From positions 62,001-126,000 of the forward strand of contig NZ_QOHG01000014.1 in assembly GCF_003319125.1 (NCBI RefSeq): a stretch of 64,000 bases of DNA, in the 5' to 3' direction. Position 1 is the first letter of the stretch. Every line of letters starts with the position of its first letter. Below, piece after piece: positions 39,743 through 47,605 of the stretch. The notes under the pieces were generated by a model. The model was not told the DNA's origin and did not search any database. It saw only the letters and a list, made by a program, of their open reading frames with translations. Origin of the DNA: Blastococcus sp. TF02A-26. Its GTDB lineage: Bacteria > Actinomycetota > Actinomycetes > Mycobacteriales > Geodermatophilaceae. A program made the translations under genes and the position numbers.

Positions 39743-40945
39743 GTGGACAGTGGGATGGAGCCGCTGTCCGACGCCGAGCTGTTCGCGCTGGGCGAGGACG
39801 AGGCGCTCGACCGGGTGCTCGACCTGGTCGCGCTGCAGAACCGCGTCACCGCCGAGCTGACCCGCGCCGTCCGGGTCGCCCAGGCGCGCCAGCTGCCGGA
39901 ACGCGACGGTCTGCGGTCGATGACCTCCTGGCTCGTGGGGCATGGCCGGATGCAGCCTGCCGCGGCCGCACGACTGGTGTCCCACGGCCGGGCCCTCACG
40001 CATCTGCCGGCCGTCGAGGACGCGTTCGCCGCCGGTGCGGTCTCGGCCGAGCAGGTCACGGTGGCGGCCAAGGCCGTCACTCCCGCGCGAGTGGGCCAGG
40101 CCGCCGATCAGGGCGTCGACGTCGGCGTCATCGACGCAGTGCTGGCCGGGGTCGCGACGACCCAGCGATTCGAGAGGCTCGGCGAAGCGGTCGAGCGCTA
40201 CCTCGCGCAGCTCGATCCCGACGGTCCCGAACCCGACCCGACGGACCAGCGCGCCCTCCGGATCACCCGGCACGACGACGGCTCGGTCACCGGGTCCTTC
40301 GAGCTCGACGCCGTCGGCGGCGAGAAGGTGCGGGCGGTGCTGGAGCCGATGGTCGCGGCCGGCCGCACCGCCGGCGACGAGCGGACGAGGTCCCAGCAGT
40401 TCGGCGACGCGTTCGTGCAGTGGGCGGACAACACCCTCGCCGGCGGAGCCGTGCCGGTGCTGCGCACCCGGAAGCCGCAGATCGGGGTGGTCGTCGCCCT
40501 CGACGACCTGGTCGGCACCACGACCGGTCCGGCCGCCGCGCGGACGGCGTTCGGCGCCGTCATCTCCGCCGCCCGCGCCCGCTGGGTGGCCTGCGACGGG
40601 GAGATCGGCCGGATCGTCATGGGTCCGGCCGGAGTGCCGGTCGACCTGGGCCGGGACAAGCGGGTCGTCGACCCGTACCTGCGCAAGGCGGTCGACCTGC
40701 GCGACCGGGGCTGCGTCTTCGCCGGGTGCACCGCGCCGCCGTGGTGGTGCGAGGCCCACCATCTCCTCGAGTGGCTCTTCGGCGGTGAGACGAAGCTGGA
40801 GAACCTGGCCCTGCTGTGCGAGCGCCACCACGCGAAGGTGCACCACGGGTTCCGGATCGAGCGACAACCCGACGGCCGATGGCGCACCTGGCGACCCGAC
40901 GGCACCGAGATCCTCATCGGCGAGTCCCTGCTGACCGCTGCCTGA
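39743..40945 (+). CDS. DUF222/HNH endonuclease domain protein (13E12 family)
   Basis: A 400-residue protein. The N-terminal DUF222 helical domain (residues about 20-250) contains the family runs LVALQNRVTAELTRAVR and ERDGLRSMTSWL. The C-terminal HNH nuclease fold has CVFAGC (zinc cysteines), WCEAHHLLEW with the catalytic His pair, and NLALLCERHHAKVH. This is the 13E12 repeat family, usually present in several copies in actinobacteria. GTG at 39743 follows AGGAGG by 4 bases. The upstream LexA-like box suggests DNA-damage control, as known for several mycobacterial 13E12 genes. The role is unproven. Confidence 0.9.
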   Translation: MDSGMEPLSDAELFALGEDEALDRVLDLVALQNRVTAELTRAVRVAQARQLPERDGLRSMTSWLVGHGRMQPAAAARLVSHGRALTHLPAVEDAFAAGAVSAEQVTVAAKAVTPARVGQAADQGVDVGVIDAVLAGVATTQRFERLGEAVERYLAQLDPDGPEPDPTDQRALRITRHDDGSVTGSFELDAVGGEKVRAVLEPMVAAGRTAGDERTRSQQFGDAFVQWADNTLAGGAVPVLRTRKPQIGVVVALDDLVGTTTGPAAARTAFGAVISAARARWVACDGEIGRIVMGPAGVPVDLGRDKRVVDPYLRKAVDLRDRGCVFAGCTAPPWWCEAHHLLEWLFGGETKLENLALLCERHHAKVHHGFRIERQPDGRWRTWRPDGTEILIGESLLTAA

Positions 40946-40979
40946 CCGCAGGCGGCGCAGCCCCACCGCGCCCTGCGGT
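40945..40979. terminator. Bidirectional terminator between the HNH and lipoprotein genes
   Basis: ACCGCAGG at 40945-40952 pairs with CCTGCGGT at 40972-40979. An inner GGCGC/GCGCC pair extends the stem. It separates the convergent genes ending at 40945 and 40992. Confidence 0.6.
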
Positions 40980-40991
40980 GTGTCGGCCGGG

Positions 40992-41534
40992 TCAGCCGCC
41001 GCCTTCGGTGCAGAGCTCGCCGGAATGGCACACCGACCGGTCCGGGGGCGGCTCCCCCACGTCGTCCGACCGTGTTTCGAGGTCGGTGGTGACGACGTCC
41101 ACGGTCTGCACACCCTTCTCGGTGTCGAACTGCACGCCCTCGGGACACCGGACCGGCTCCGTGGTCACCGAACCCCGATCGGAGCCGCCCTCGCCGAAGC
41201 GCACGGTGACCAGCACGCAGGCGCCGACCGACACCTGCTCGTACGAGAGCCCGCCACCGGACTCCACCACGGACCCGACCGCGCGGAGGAAGGTGATCTC
41301 GTCCGGGCCGACCGTGGTCTCCAGCGAGTAGCCGTAGGCGTCGAGCGACTCCACGGCCGCCGCACCGGTGCTCGTCGGGTCGTGGGTGCGGCGCTCGAGG
41401 AAGCCGCCGTGCACGCCGTCGAGCCGGTCCTGCACGTTCTCGTGTGCGCGCTCCTCCGGGGATGCAGCGCAGCCGGTGAGCATCGCTGCCACCAGCAGCA
41501 CTCCCCCGACGGCTCGACGCACAGCGAGCAGCAT
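40992..41534 (-). CDS. Putative lipoprotein of unknown function
   Basis: A 180-residue secreted protein. The signal peptide (MLLAVRRAVGGVLLVAAMLTGC) ends in the lipobox LTGC, with the lipidated Cys at about residue 22. The mature part is acidic with two Cys pairs (VGACVLV, VRCPEG, SVCHSGELC) that may form disulfides. No family is recognised. The ATG at 41534 directly precedes the signal peptide; the frame is open 12 residues further. It is divergent from the acyltransferase-like gene. Confidence 0.72.
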   Translation of the reverse strand: MLLAVRRAVGGVLLVAAMLTGCAASPEERAHENVQDRLDGVHGGFLERRTHDPTSTGAAAVESLDAYGYSLETTVGPDEITFLRAVGSVVESGGGLSYEQVSVGACVLVTVRFGEGGSDRGSVTTEPVRCPEGVQFDTEKGVQTVDVVTTDLETRSDDVGEPPPDRSVCHSGELCTEGGG

Positions 41535-41738
41535 GCGGCACGCCACCGTTCCGCACCAGAACCCGGCCAAGGCATGCGAGGGAGCAGCGGGCCCGGCCCC
41601 GCCGTTCTCGTGAACGGCCTCGCGAACCAGCCGACCGCCGCCGCCAACGGGACAGGCGCCCCCGCCCGTCGCGTAGTCGCATCACGACCGTCCGCGTCCG
41701 GTCACCGTCCCGACACCTCGGGCGCCCACGCTGCCCTC

Positions 41739-42353
41739 GTGAGCCCGATGCTGATCGCGCCCGAGCCCGCCGCCCCCTCCTTCCGCCGGCTCCGCACCGC
41801 CGCGGTGCTGGCCGGCGCCGGCCTCCGCCCCGGCTCCTCCCGACGCGCCGCGGTCTGCGGCGCCGCCCGTCTCCTGACCGCCCTCGGGGTCCGGGTGCGA
41901 GTGCAGGCGCCGCTGGTCGCCTGGCCACGCGTGCGCGCCGGGTCCCCCGGCCTGCTCGTGGTCGCCGACTCGCGGTCCGACCTCGCCCACCTCGCGCTGA
42001 CCACCGCCGTCCCGGGGACGGTCGCCGTCGAGGGCGCCCGCCCGGGTCGTCACGCCCGCGCCCTGCGGCTGCCGGTCGTACCGGCCAAGGCCGACGCCAT
42101 CGCCGCCGCGCTGCGTGCAGGGACCACGGTGACCGTGCGGCCCGGTGCCGACGGCCGTCTCCCCGCCGCCGGCTTCGCGGCCGCCGCGGCGGTCGGCGCA
42201 CCGGTGTGCCCGATCGCCGTGCGCAGCCGGCCCGGCGCGGGCGTCACCGTCGTCGAGCTCCACCTGCTCCCCGAGGTGGCCGGCGCGGCCGGCGACGCCC
42301 CGGCGCTGGCCGACGGCGCCCGGCGGGCGCTGGCCGCCGTCAGCTCGCGGTGA
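41739..42353 (+). CDS. Degenerate PlsC-like acyltransferase fold protein
   Basis: A 204-residue protein starting at GTG 41739 (ATG 41748 is possible). The layout recalls 1-acylglycerol-3-phosphate acyltransferases: a membrane-proximal helix, a GLLVVADSRSDLAHLAL strand where PlsC has its NHxxxxD motif, then VTVRPGADGRLPAAG in place of the FPEGTR loop, and GAPVCPIAVRSRPGAGVTVVELH. Both catalytic residues of HxxxxD are replaced, by Ser and Ala, so it is probably not an active acyltransferase. The fold assignment is inference. It overlaps the convergent ABC-F gene end by 14 bases. Confidence 0.5.
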   Translation: MSPMLIAPEPAAPSFRRLRTAAVLAGAGLRPGSSRRAAVCGAARLLTALGVRVRVQAPLVAWPRVRAGSPGLLVVADSRSDLAHLALTTAVPGTVAVEGARPGRHARALRLPVVPAKADAIAAALRAGTTVTVRPGADGRLPAAGFAAAAAVGAPVCPIAVRSRPGAGVTVVELHLLPEVAGAAGDAPALADGARRALAAVSSR

Positions 42354-43977
42354 CCCGCCCGTCGAGGACGTCGAGGCGCCGGGTGGTCTCCACGGCCGCG
42401 AGCATCCGGCGGTCGTGCGTCACGAGCAGCAGCGTGCCGCGGTAGGACGCCAGCGCCTGCTCCAGCTGCTCGATCGCCGGCAGGTCCAGGTGGTTGGTCG
42501 GCTCGTCGAGGACGAGCACGTTCACCCCTCGGGCCTGCAGCAGCGCCAGCCCTGCCCTGGTCCGCTCCCCCGGTGACAGCGTCTCGGCCGGTCGGGTGAC
42601 GTGGTCGGCGACCAGCCCGAACTTCGCCAGCAGGGTGCGCACCTCGGCGGTCGGCCAGTCGGGCACCTCGGCGCCGAAGACGTCGAGCAGCGGCTCCGGG
42701 CCGAGGAAGCGGCCACGGGCCTGGTCGATCTCGCCGATCCGCACCGCGGGCCCCAGCGACCCGCTCCCCTCGTCCAGCGGGACCCGGCCGAGCAGCGCCG
42801 CCAGCAGCGTCGTCTTGCCCGAGCCGTTCGGGCCGGTGATCGCGATCCGGTCGCCCCAGTCCACCTGCAGGTCCACCGGGCCGAGCGTGAAGTCCCCGCG
42901 GCGGACGACGGCGCCGCGCAGGGTCGCCACGACCGCGCCCGCGCGCGGCGCGGCGGCGATCTCCATCCGCAGCTCCCACTCCTTGCGGGGCTCCTCGACC
43001 ACCTCCAGCCGCTCGATCCGCCGCTCGGTCTGCTTGGCCTTGGCGCCCTGCTTCTCGGCCGTGGACCGGGCGTGGGCGGTGACGTGCTTGTCCGGGTCCT
43101 TCTTCTTCTTGATCGAGTCGCGGACGCCCTTGGCCAGCCAGTTGCGCTGCATCCGCGCCCGCGCCTCGAGCTCGGCCTTGGTGTCGGCGAACTCCTCGTA
43201 CTCCTCGCGGGCGTGCCGGCGGGCCACCTCCCGCTCGACGAGGTAGCTCTCGTAGCTGCCGTCGTGCACCCGCACCAGCTGCTGCGGCAGGTCCAGCTCG
43301 ACGACGCGGGTGACGGTGCGGGCGAGGAACTCGCGGTCGTGGCTCACCACGACCACGCCCCCGCGGTTGCCGGTCACGAACCGCTCCAGCTGGTCGAGCC
43401 CGGCGAGGTCCAGGTCGTTCGTGGGCTCGTCCAGCAGCAGGACGTCGTAGCGCGACAGCAGCAGCGCGGCCAGCCCGACCCGCGCCGCCTGGCCGCCGGA
43501 CAGGCCGACCGTCGGGACGTCGAGCGCGACACCGGGTGCGACCTCGGCGACCACCTGCTCCGCGCGCTCGTCGAGGTCCGCGCCGCCGAGGGCCAGCCAG
43601 CGCTCCAGCGCCTCGGCGTAGGCGTCGTCGGCGCCCGGTTCGCCGGTCGCGAGGTGCTCGGCCGCGGCGTCCATCGCCGCCTGGGCCGCGGCCACCCCGG
43701 TGCGGCGCGCGAGGAGTCCGGCCACGGTCTCCCCCGCCCGCCGCTCCGTCTCCTGCGGGAGGTGGCCGACCGTCGCGTGCGGCGGGCTCAGCGCGATGCT
43801 GCCCGACTCCGCCGGCAGCTCACCGGCGAGGATCCGCAGCAGGGTCGACTTGCCGGCGCCGTTCACCCCGACCAGCCCGACGACGTCACCCGGGGCGACG
43901 ACGAGGTCCAGGCCGGAGAACAGCACGCGGGCGCCGTGACCGGCGGCCAGCTCCCGGGCGACGAGGGTGGCGCTCAC
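42340..43977 (-). CDS. ABC-F family ATPase
   Basis: A 545-residue protein with two ABC domains on one chain and no membrane helices, so an ABC-F translation factor acting on the ribosome. Domain 1 has GVNGAGKST, LSGGQAARVGLAALLL and LLLDEPTNDLDL. Domain 2 has GPNGSGKTT, LSPGERTRAGLALL and LVLDEPTNHLDL. The linker (about residues 250-310) is long and lysine-rich (SIKKKKDPDKHVTAHARSTAEKQ). ABC-F proteins either modulate elongation or protect ribosomes from antibiotics; which applies here cannot be read. It starts 24 bases after the cyclase gene. Confidence 0.9.
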   Translation of the reverse strand: MSATLVARELAAGHGARVLFSGLDLVVAPGDVVGLVGVNGAGKSTLLRILAGELPAESGSIALSPPHATVGHLPQETERRAGETVAGLLARRTGVAAAQAAMDAAAEHLATGEPGADDAYAEALERWLALGGADLDERAEQVVAEVAPGVALDVPTVGLSGGQAARVGLAALLLSRYDVLLLDEPTNDLDLAGLDQLERFVTGNRGGVVVVSHDREFLARTVTRVVELDLPQQLVRVHDGSYESYLVEREVARRHAREEYEEFADTKAELEARARMQRNWLAKGVRDSIKKKKDPDKHVTAHARSTAEKQGAKAKQTERRIERLEVVEEPRKEWELRMEIAAAPRAGAVVATLRGAVVRRGDFTLGPVDLQVDWGDRIAITGPNGSGKTTLLAALLGRVPLDEGSGSLGPAVRIGEIDQARGRFLGPEPLLDVFGAEVPDWPTAEVRTLLAKFGLVADHVTRPAETLSPGERTRAGLALLQARGVNVLVLDEPTNHLDLPAIEQLEQALASYRGTLLLVTHDRRMLAAVETTRRLDVLDGRVTAS

Positions 43978-44001
43978 GAGGGTCCAGCCTGCCAGGGCGG
44001 T

Positions 44002-45057
44002 TCAACCGACTTCGGCGTCGTCCCCGTCGTCGTAGTCGTGGTCGTCGTCCGGGTCGGTCACGTCTGCGCCGTCGAGCGGCCGGCGGCGGACCAGCCAGGG
44101 CTGGAGGTGGTCGTAGCCGCGGACCGACACCCGGCGCAGCGGGCGCACGCGGTACCCGGGCAGGTCGCGCAGGTGGGACGCCAGCTCCCGGTCGACGAGG
44201 ACCGTGCCCGGCCGGGCCAGCGAGGTGAGCCGGCTGGCCAGGTTCACCACCGGCGAGTAGACGTCGCCCAGGTGGGTCAGCACCGGCCCGTAGGCCGCGC
44301 CGACCCGCAGCCGGGGCCGGTCCTCGGCGTCCCAGGCCACGGGCAGGTCGAGCGCGATCTCGGTCGCGGCCACCGCCGTCGCGGCCGTGAACAGCACGCC
44401 GTCCCCCACGGTCTTGACCACCCGGCCGGCCCGCCGGGCGACCACCTCGGCGGCGATCGACTCGAAGTCCTCGATCATCGCGCCGAGCTCGCGCCCGCCC
44501 ATGCCGCGACTGCGGGTGGTGTAGCCGACCAGGTCGGCGAAGCCGACGGCGAGCTCGCGGCGGTCCGCGCCGGCGCCCGGTCCGGCGAGCAGCCGGTCCG
44601 CGTTGGCCGCCAGGTGCCGTCGCCACACGTAGTCCTGCACCGCGCGGAGCACCGGCAGGACCCGCTGGGTGCTCTCGACCGCCCGCTCGGGGTCCAGCTG
44701 TCCGGTCTGGCCGCCGCGGGTGAGCACCTCGGCGAGCAGGTCGGCCTGCCAGTCGGCCAGCCGGGACAGCGCCTGCGCCAGCGCCCGGGCGATGGACGCC
44801 TCGGTGGTCTCGTCGACGAAGCCGGCGTCGACCAGCGACGACACCAGGCTCAGCGCGTGGACGTCGGCGTCGGTGAACACGCGGGCGTCGTCGGCGGCGT
44901 CCGGGAACCCCAGCGCCCGCCACAGCCGCTGCGTGCGGGCCGGCGGCATACCGGCCATCTCGGCGACCTCGTGACGGGTCCAGCGACGCGGCCCCCCGAG
45001 CAGCAGCCGCTCGAGGGCGTCGCGGGCCGTGCCGGCGTCGTTGCCGGGCTCGTCCAT
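44002..45057 (-). CDS. Class III adenylate cyclase with N-terminal regulatory domain
   Basis: A 351-residue soluble cyclase making cAMP. The N-terminal 160 residues are helical and resemble the regulatory domain of mycobacterial cyclases such as Rv1264. The catalytic domain has metal ligands Asp175 (GFADLVGYT) and Asp219 (KTVGDGVLF), substrate residues Lys215 and Asp265, and transition-state residues Asn272 and Arg276 (VVNLASR), so it should be active as a homodimer. It ends in a very acidic tail. It starts 19 bases after the UspA gene, probably one transcript. The CRP-like site before whiB1 is a possible downstream target. Confidence 0.9.
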   Translation of the reverse strand: MDEPGNDAGTARDALERLLLGGPRRWTRHEVAEMAGMPPARTQRLWRALGFPDAADDARVFTDADVHALSLVSSLVDAGFVDETTEASIARALAQALSRLADWQADLLAEVLTRGGQTGQLDPERAVESTQRVLPVLRAVQDYVWRRHLAANADRLLAGPGAGADRRELAVGFADLVGYTTRSRGMGGRELGAMIEDFESIAAEVVARRAGRVVKTVGDGVLFTAATAVAATEIALDLPVAWDAEDRPRLRVGAAYGPVLTHLGDVYSPVVNLASRLTSLARPGTVLVDRELASHLRDLPGYRVRPLRRVSVRGYDHLQPWLVRRRPLDGADVTDPDDDHDYDDGDDAEVG

Positions 45058-45076
45058 CGCCGGGACCGCCCGCGGC

Positions 45077-45535
45077 TCAGCCGGTGGTGTGGACGACGAG
45101 GACGTCGCAGGCCGAGCGGCGGGTGGCGTCGGCCGGCACCGAGCCCAGGAGCCGCCCCTTGATGCTGTTCAGCCCGCGGTTCCCCACCACCAGCAGATCG
45201 GCCGACTCCCGCCGCACCACGTCGAGCAGGACCTCGACCGGCGACCCGGCGACCGCGATCGGCTTCACCTGACCCGCCCCCGCTGCCGCGGCCCGGTCGG
45301 TGGCGGTCCGCACCGTCTCCTCCGCCGGGGAGGAGCCCATCACCTGGTACGCCTCGTCGCCCAGCACGTCCTGGGCGCGGGAGAGCTCCCGGTCGTCGGT
45401 CTCCGTCGGCAGGTACGCGCAGGCGATGACGAGCGTGGCGCCGCAGGCCCCGGCCAGCGCCCCGGCGCGGTCGACCGCGCGCAGTGAGGACTCCGAGCCG
45501 TCCGTGCCGACGACCACCGTGCGGTAGGTGCTCAC
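45077..45535 (-). CDS. Universal stress protein (UspA family, ATP-binding)
   Basis: A 152-residue Usp fold. The N-terminal strand is TVVVGTDGSESS. The C-terminal nucleotide loop VVGNRGLNSIKGRLLGSVPAD fits G-x2-G-x9-G-S, the ATP-binding type. The start is GTG at 45535 with GGAG about 9 bases upstream. It lies just ahead of the adenylate cyclase gene in the same orientation; mycobacteria also have cAMP-responsive Usp proteins, so a functional link is possible but not shown. Confidence 0.92.
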   Translation of the reverse strand: MSTYRTVVVGTDGSESSLRAVDRAGALAGACGATLVIACAYLPTETDDRELSRAQDVLGDEAYQVMGSSPAEETVRTATDRAAAAGAGQVKPIAVAGSPVEVLLDVVRRESADLLVVGNRGLNSIKGRLLGSVPADATRRSACDVLVVHTTG

Positions 45536-45724
45536 GTACCTGCGCTCCGATCTCTCGCGTGCGTCGTCGCCGGACTGTAGGTGACCGGCGATCTCCCCGC
45601 TCCCGGGTGCAACGACGCCGGTGCTGGTCGGACACGGTGAACCCTGGGTGAATCCGACCGGGAACGGGCCGCCGATGCGATTGGATGTCCTGGACACGGG
45701 GTCCGCAGCCACGAGGAGGGCGTC

Positions 45725-46699
45725 ATCGCCACCGGCAGCACAGCCACCGGCCCCCGGGCCGACCGCCGCCCGGTACGGGTGGAGGTCTCCGGCCTCACCA
45801 AGACCTTCGGCCGGGTCCGGGCGGTCGACGACCTGAGCTTCACCGTCGAACCCGGCTCGGTCACCGGCTTCCTGGGCCCGAACGGCGCCGGCAAGACGAC
45901 GACGCTGCGGATGGCCCTCGGCCTGCTGGTCGCCGACAGCGGCACCGCGACCTTCGACGGCCGCCCCTACCGGGACCTGACCGACCCCACCCGCGTCGTG
46001 GGGGCGGTCCTGGAGACCGCGTTCCACCCCGCGCGGTCCGGGCGCAACCACCTGCGCGTCTACTGCCACGCCGCGGGGCTGCCGGCGACCCGCGCCGACG
46101 AGGTGCTGCAGCAGGTCGGCCTCGCCGACGCCGGGTCGCGCAAGGCCGGGGGCTACTCCCTCGGCATGCGGCAGCGGCTGGCGCTGGCCACCGCGCTGCT
46201 CGGCGACCCGTCGGTGCTCGTGCTCGACGAGCCGGCCAACGGCCTGGACCCCGAGGGCATCCAGTGGCTGCGCGGCTTCCTCCGCCACCTCGCCCACGTC
46301 GAGGGGCGGACGGTGCTGGTCTCCAGCCACCTGCTCGCCGAGGTGGAGCAGACCGTCGACCGCGTGGTCATCGTCGGCGCCGGCCGGCTGGTCCGCGAGG
46401 GCTCGATCGCCGACCTGCGGGCCGGTGCCGAGGGGGCGGGCAGCGTCGTCGTCCGCAGTCCGGAGGCGGCTCGGCTCGCGCCGCTGCTGGAAGGCCCGGG
46501 GCGCCGGGTCGAGGTGGAGGACCCGACCCGGCTCACCGTGGCCGGGGCGACCACCGACCAGGTCGGGGCGACCGCCTTCGCCGCCGGCATCGAGCTGCAC
46601 GAGCTGGCCGCCCGCAGCAGCGGCCTCGAGCAGATCTACTTCCAGCTGACCAGCGGCACCGAGCAGTACGCCGCCGCACCCGCGGGGAGCGCCCGATGA
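45725..46699 (+). CDS. ABC transporter ATP-binding protein
   Basis: The nucleotide-binding subunit of an ABC-2 type exporter. It has Walker A GPNGAGKTT, the signature YSLGMRQRLALATALL, Walker B VLVLDEPANGLDP and the H-loop SSHLLAEVEQ. The C-terminal 80 residues form the usual regulatory extension. The start is uncertain. The only standard in-frame start, GTG at 45779, has no ribosome site. A perfect GAGGAGGG at 45713-45720 sits 4 bases before an in-frame ATC at 45725, which would add 18 residues. It overlaps the permease gene by 4 bases. Confidence 0.88.
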   Translation: MATGSTATGPRADRRPVRVEVSGLTKTFGRVRAVDDLSFTVEPGSVTGFLGPNGAGKTTTLRMALGLLVADSGTATFDGRPYRDLTDPTRVVGAVLETAFHPARSGRNHLRVYCHAAGLPATRADEVLQQVGLADAGSRKAGGYSLGMRQRLALATALLGDPSVLVLDEPANGLDPEGIQWLRGFLRHLAHVEGRTVLVSSHLLAEVEQTVDRVVIVGAGRLVREGSIADLRAGAEGAGSVVVRSPEAARLAPLLEGPGRRVEVEDPTRLTVAGATTDQVGATAFAAGIELHELAARSSGLEQIYFQLTSGTEQYAAAPAGSAR

Positions 46700-47460
46700 A
46701 CGCACTGGTGCGCGCCGAGTGGACGAAGCTGTTCACCACCCGCGTCTGGATCGGCCTCCTGCTGGGCGCGTGCGCCCTCGCCGGGGGCTTCGCCGCCCTC
46801 TTCACCGGCCTCGCCGGGCAGGACAGCGGGAACGGGCCCGGCATCCCCGACGTGGGGACCCCCGTCTACGAGGAGCTGGTCCTCTCGGTCGCGGCCCAGG
46901 CCAGCGTGTTCCTGCTGATCCTCGGCATCATCGGGATGACGCAGGAGTACCGGCACCGGACCGCGACGCCGACCTTCCTCACCACCCCCCGGCGCGGCCG
47001 GGTCATCGCCGCCAAGGTGATCGCCTACGCCGTGGCGGCGGTCCCCTTCGCGATCGCCGTCCTCGCGGTCAACCTCGCCGTCGTCCTCGTCTACGCCGGC
47101 GCCCGCGGCGACGCTCCGGCACTGGACGAGGACAACCTGCGGACCCTGCTGGCGTCGGGCCTGGTGCTCGTCGTGTTCACGGTGATCGGCGTGGGGGTCG
47201 GCGCGCTGGTGCGCAACCAGGTCGGGGCCATCGTCGGGGCGCTGGTGTACCTCAACGTCATCGAGCCGATCGTCGCCTCGATCGGCTCCATCTCCGGGAT
47301 CTACAAGTGGCTCCCCGGCGGGGCGGTGCAGGCCATCACCTCGGACTTCGAGGCGCCGGACCTGCTCGAGCCCTGGCAGGGCGTGGTGCTCCTGCTCGCC
47401 TACGGCATCGGCGCGGCGCTCGTCGGCACCGCGATCGCCTCCCGCCGCGACGTCGTCTGA
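46696..47460 (+). CDS. ABC-2 type transporter permease
   Basis: A 254-residue membrane protein with about six helices, paired with the ATPase directly upstream (ATGA overlap). The N-terminus [18 protein letters not shown] is the hallmark of ABC-2 permeases with the conserved EWTKL motif. The first extracytoplasmic loop contains [12 protein letters not shown]. The ATG at 46696 is part of the ATGA. The substrate is unknown; such pairs often export antibiotics or lipids. Confidence 0.9.
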   Translation: MNALVRAEWTKLFTTRVWIGLLLGACALAGGFAALFTGLAGQDSGNGPGIPDVGTPVYEELVLSVAAQASVFLLILGIIGMTQEYRHRTATPTFLTTPRRGRVIAAKVIAYAVAAVPFAIAVLAVNLAVVLVYAGARGDAPALDEDNLRTLLASGLVLVVFTVIGVGVGALVRNQVGAIVGALVYLNVIEPIVASIGSISGIYKWLPGGAVQAITSDFEAPDLLEPWQGVVLLLAYGIGAALVGTAIASRRDVV

Positions 47461-47547
47461 GGGAGGACCCCGCCGCCCCACCGGCCACCCCCGTCACGGG
47501 CGACCGGGGGCTCCCCACGTCGGCCGGTCCGGCGCAACCGGCGGGCG

Positions 47548-47568
47548 TAGAGTCGGACACCGGTCCGA
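47548..47568 (+). promoter_or_regulatory. Candidate kgd promoter with overlapping inverted repeat
   Basis: TAGAGT (47548-47553) is a -10-like element. It is overlapped by TCGGAC-ACCG-GTCCGA (47553-47568), a perfect 6-bp inverted repeat with a 4-base centre that would cover the transcription start. This is the right place for a repressor operator. No regulator can be named. Confidence 0.45.
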
Positions 47569-47605
47569 ACACGTGCACCCCACGACGAAGAAGGCACTCG
47601 ACCCC

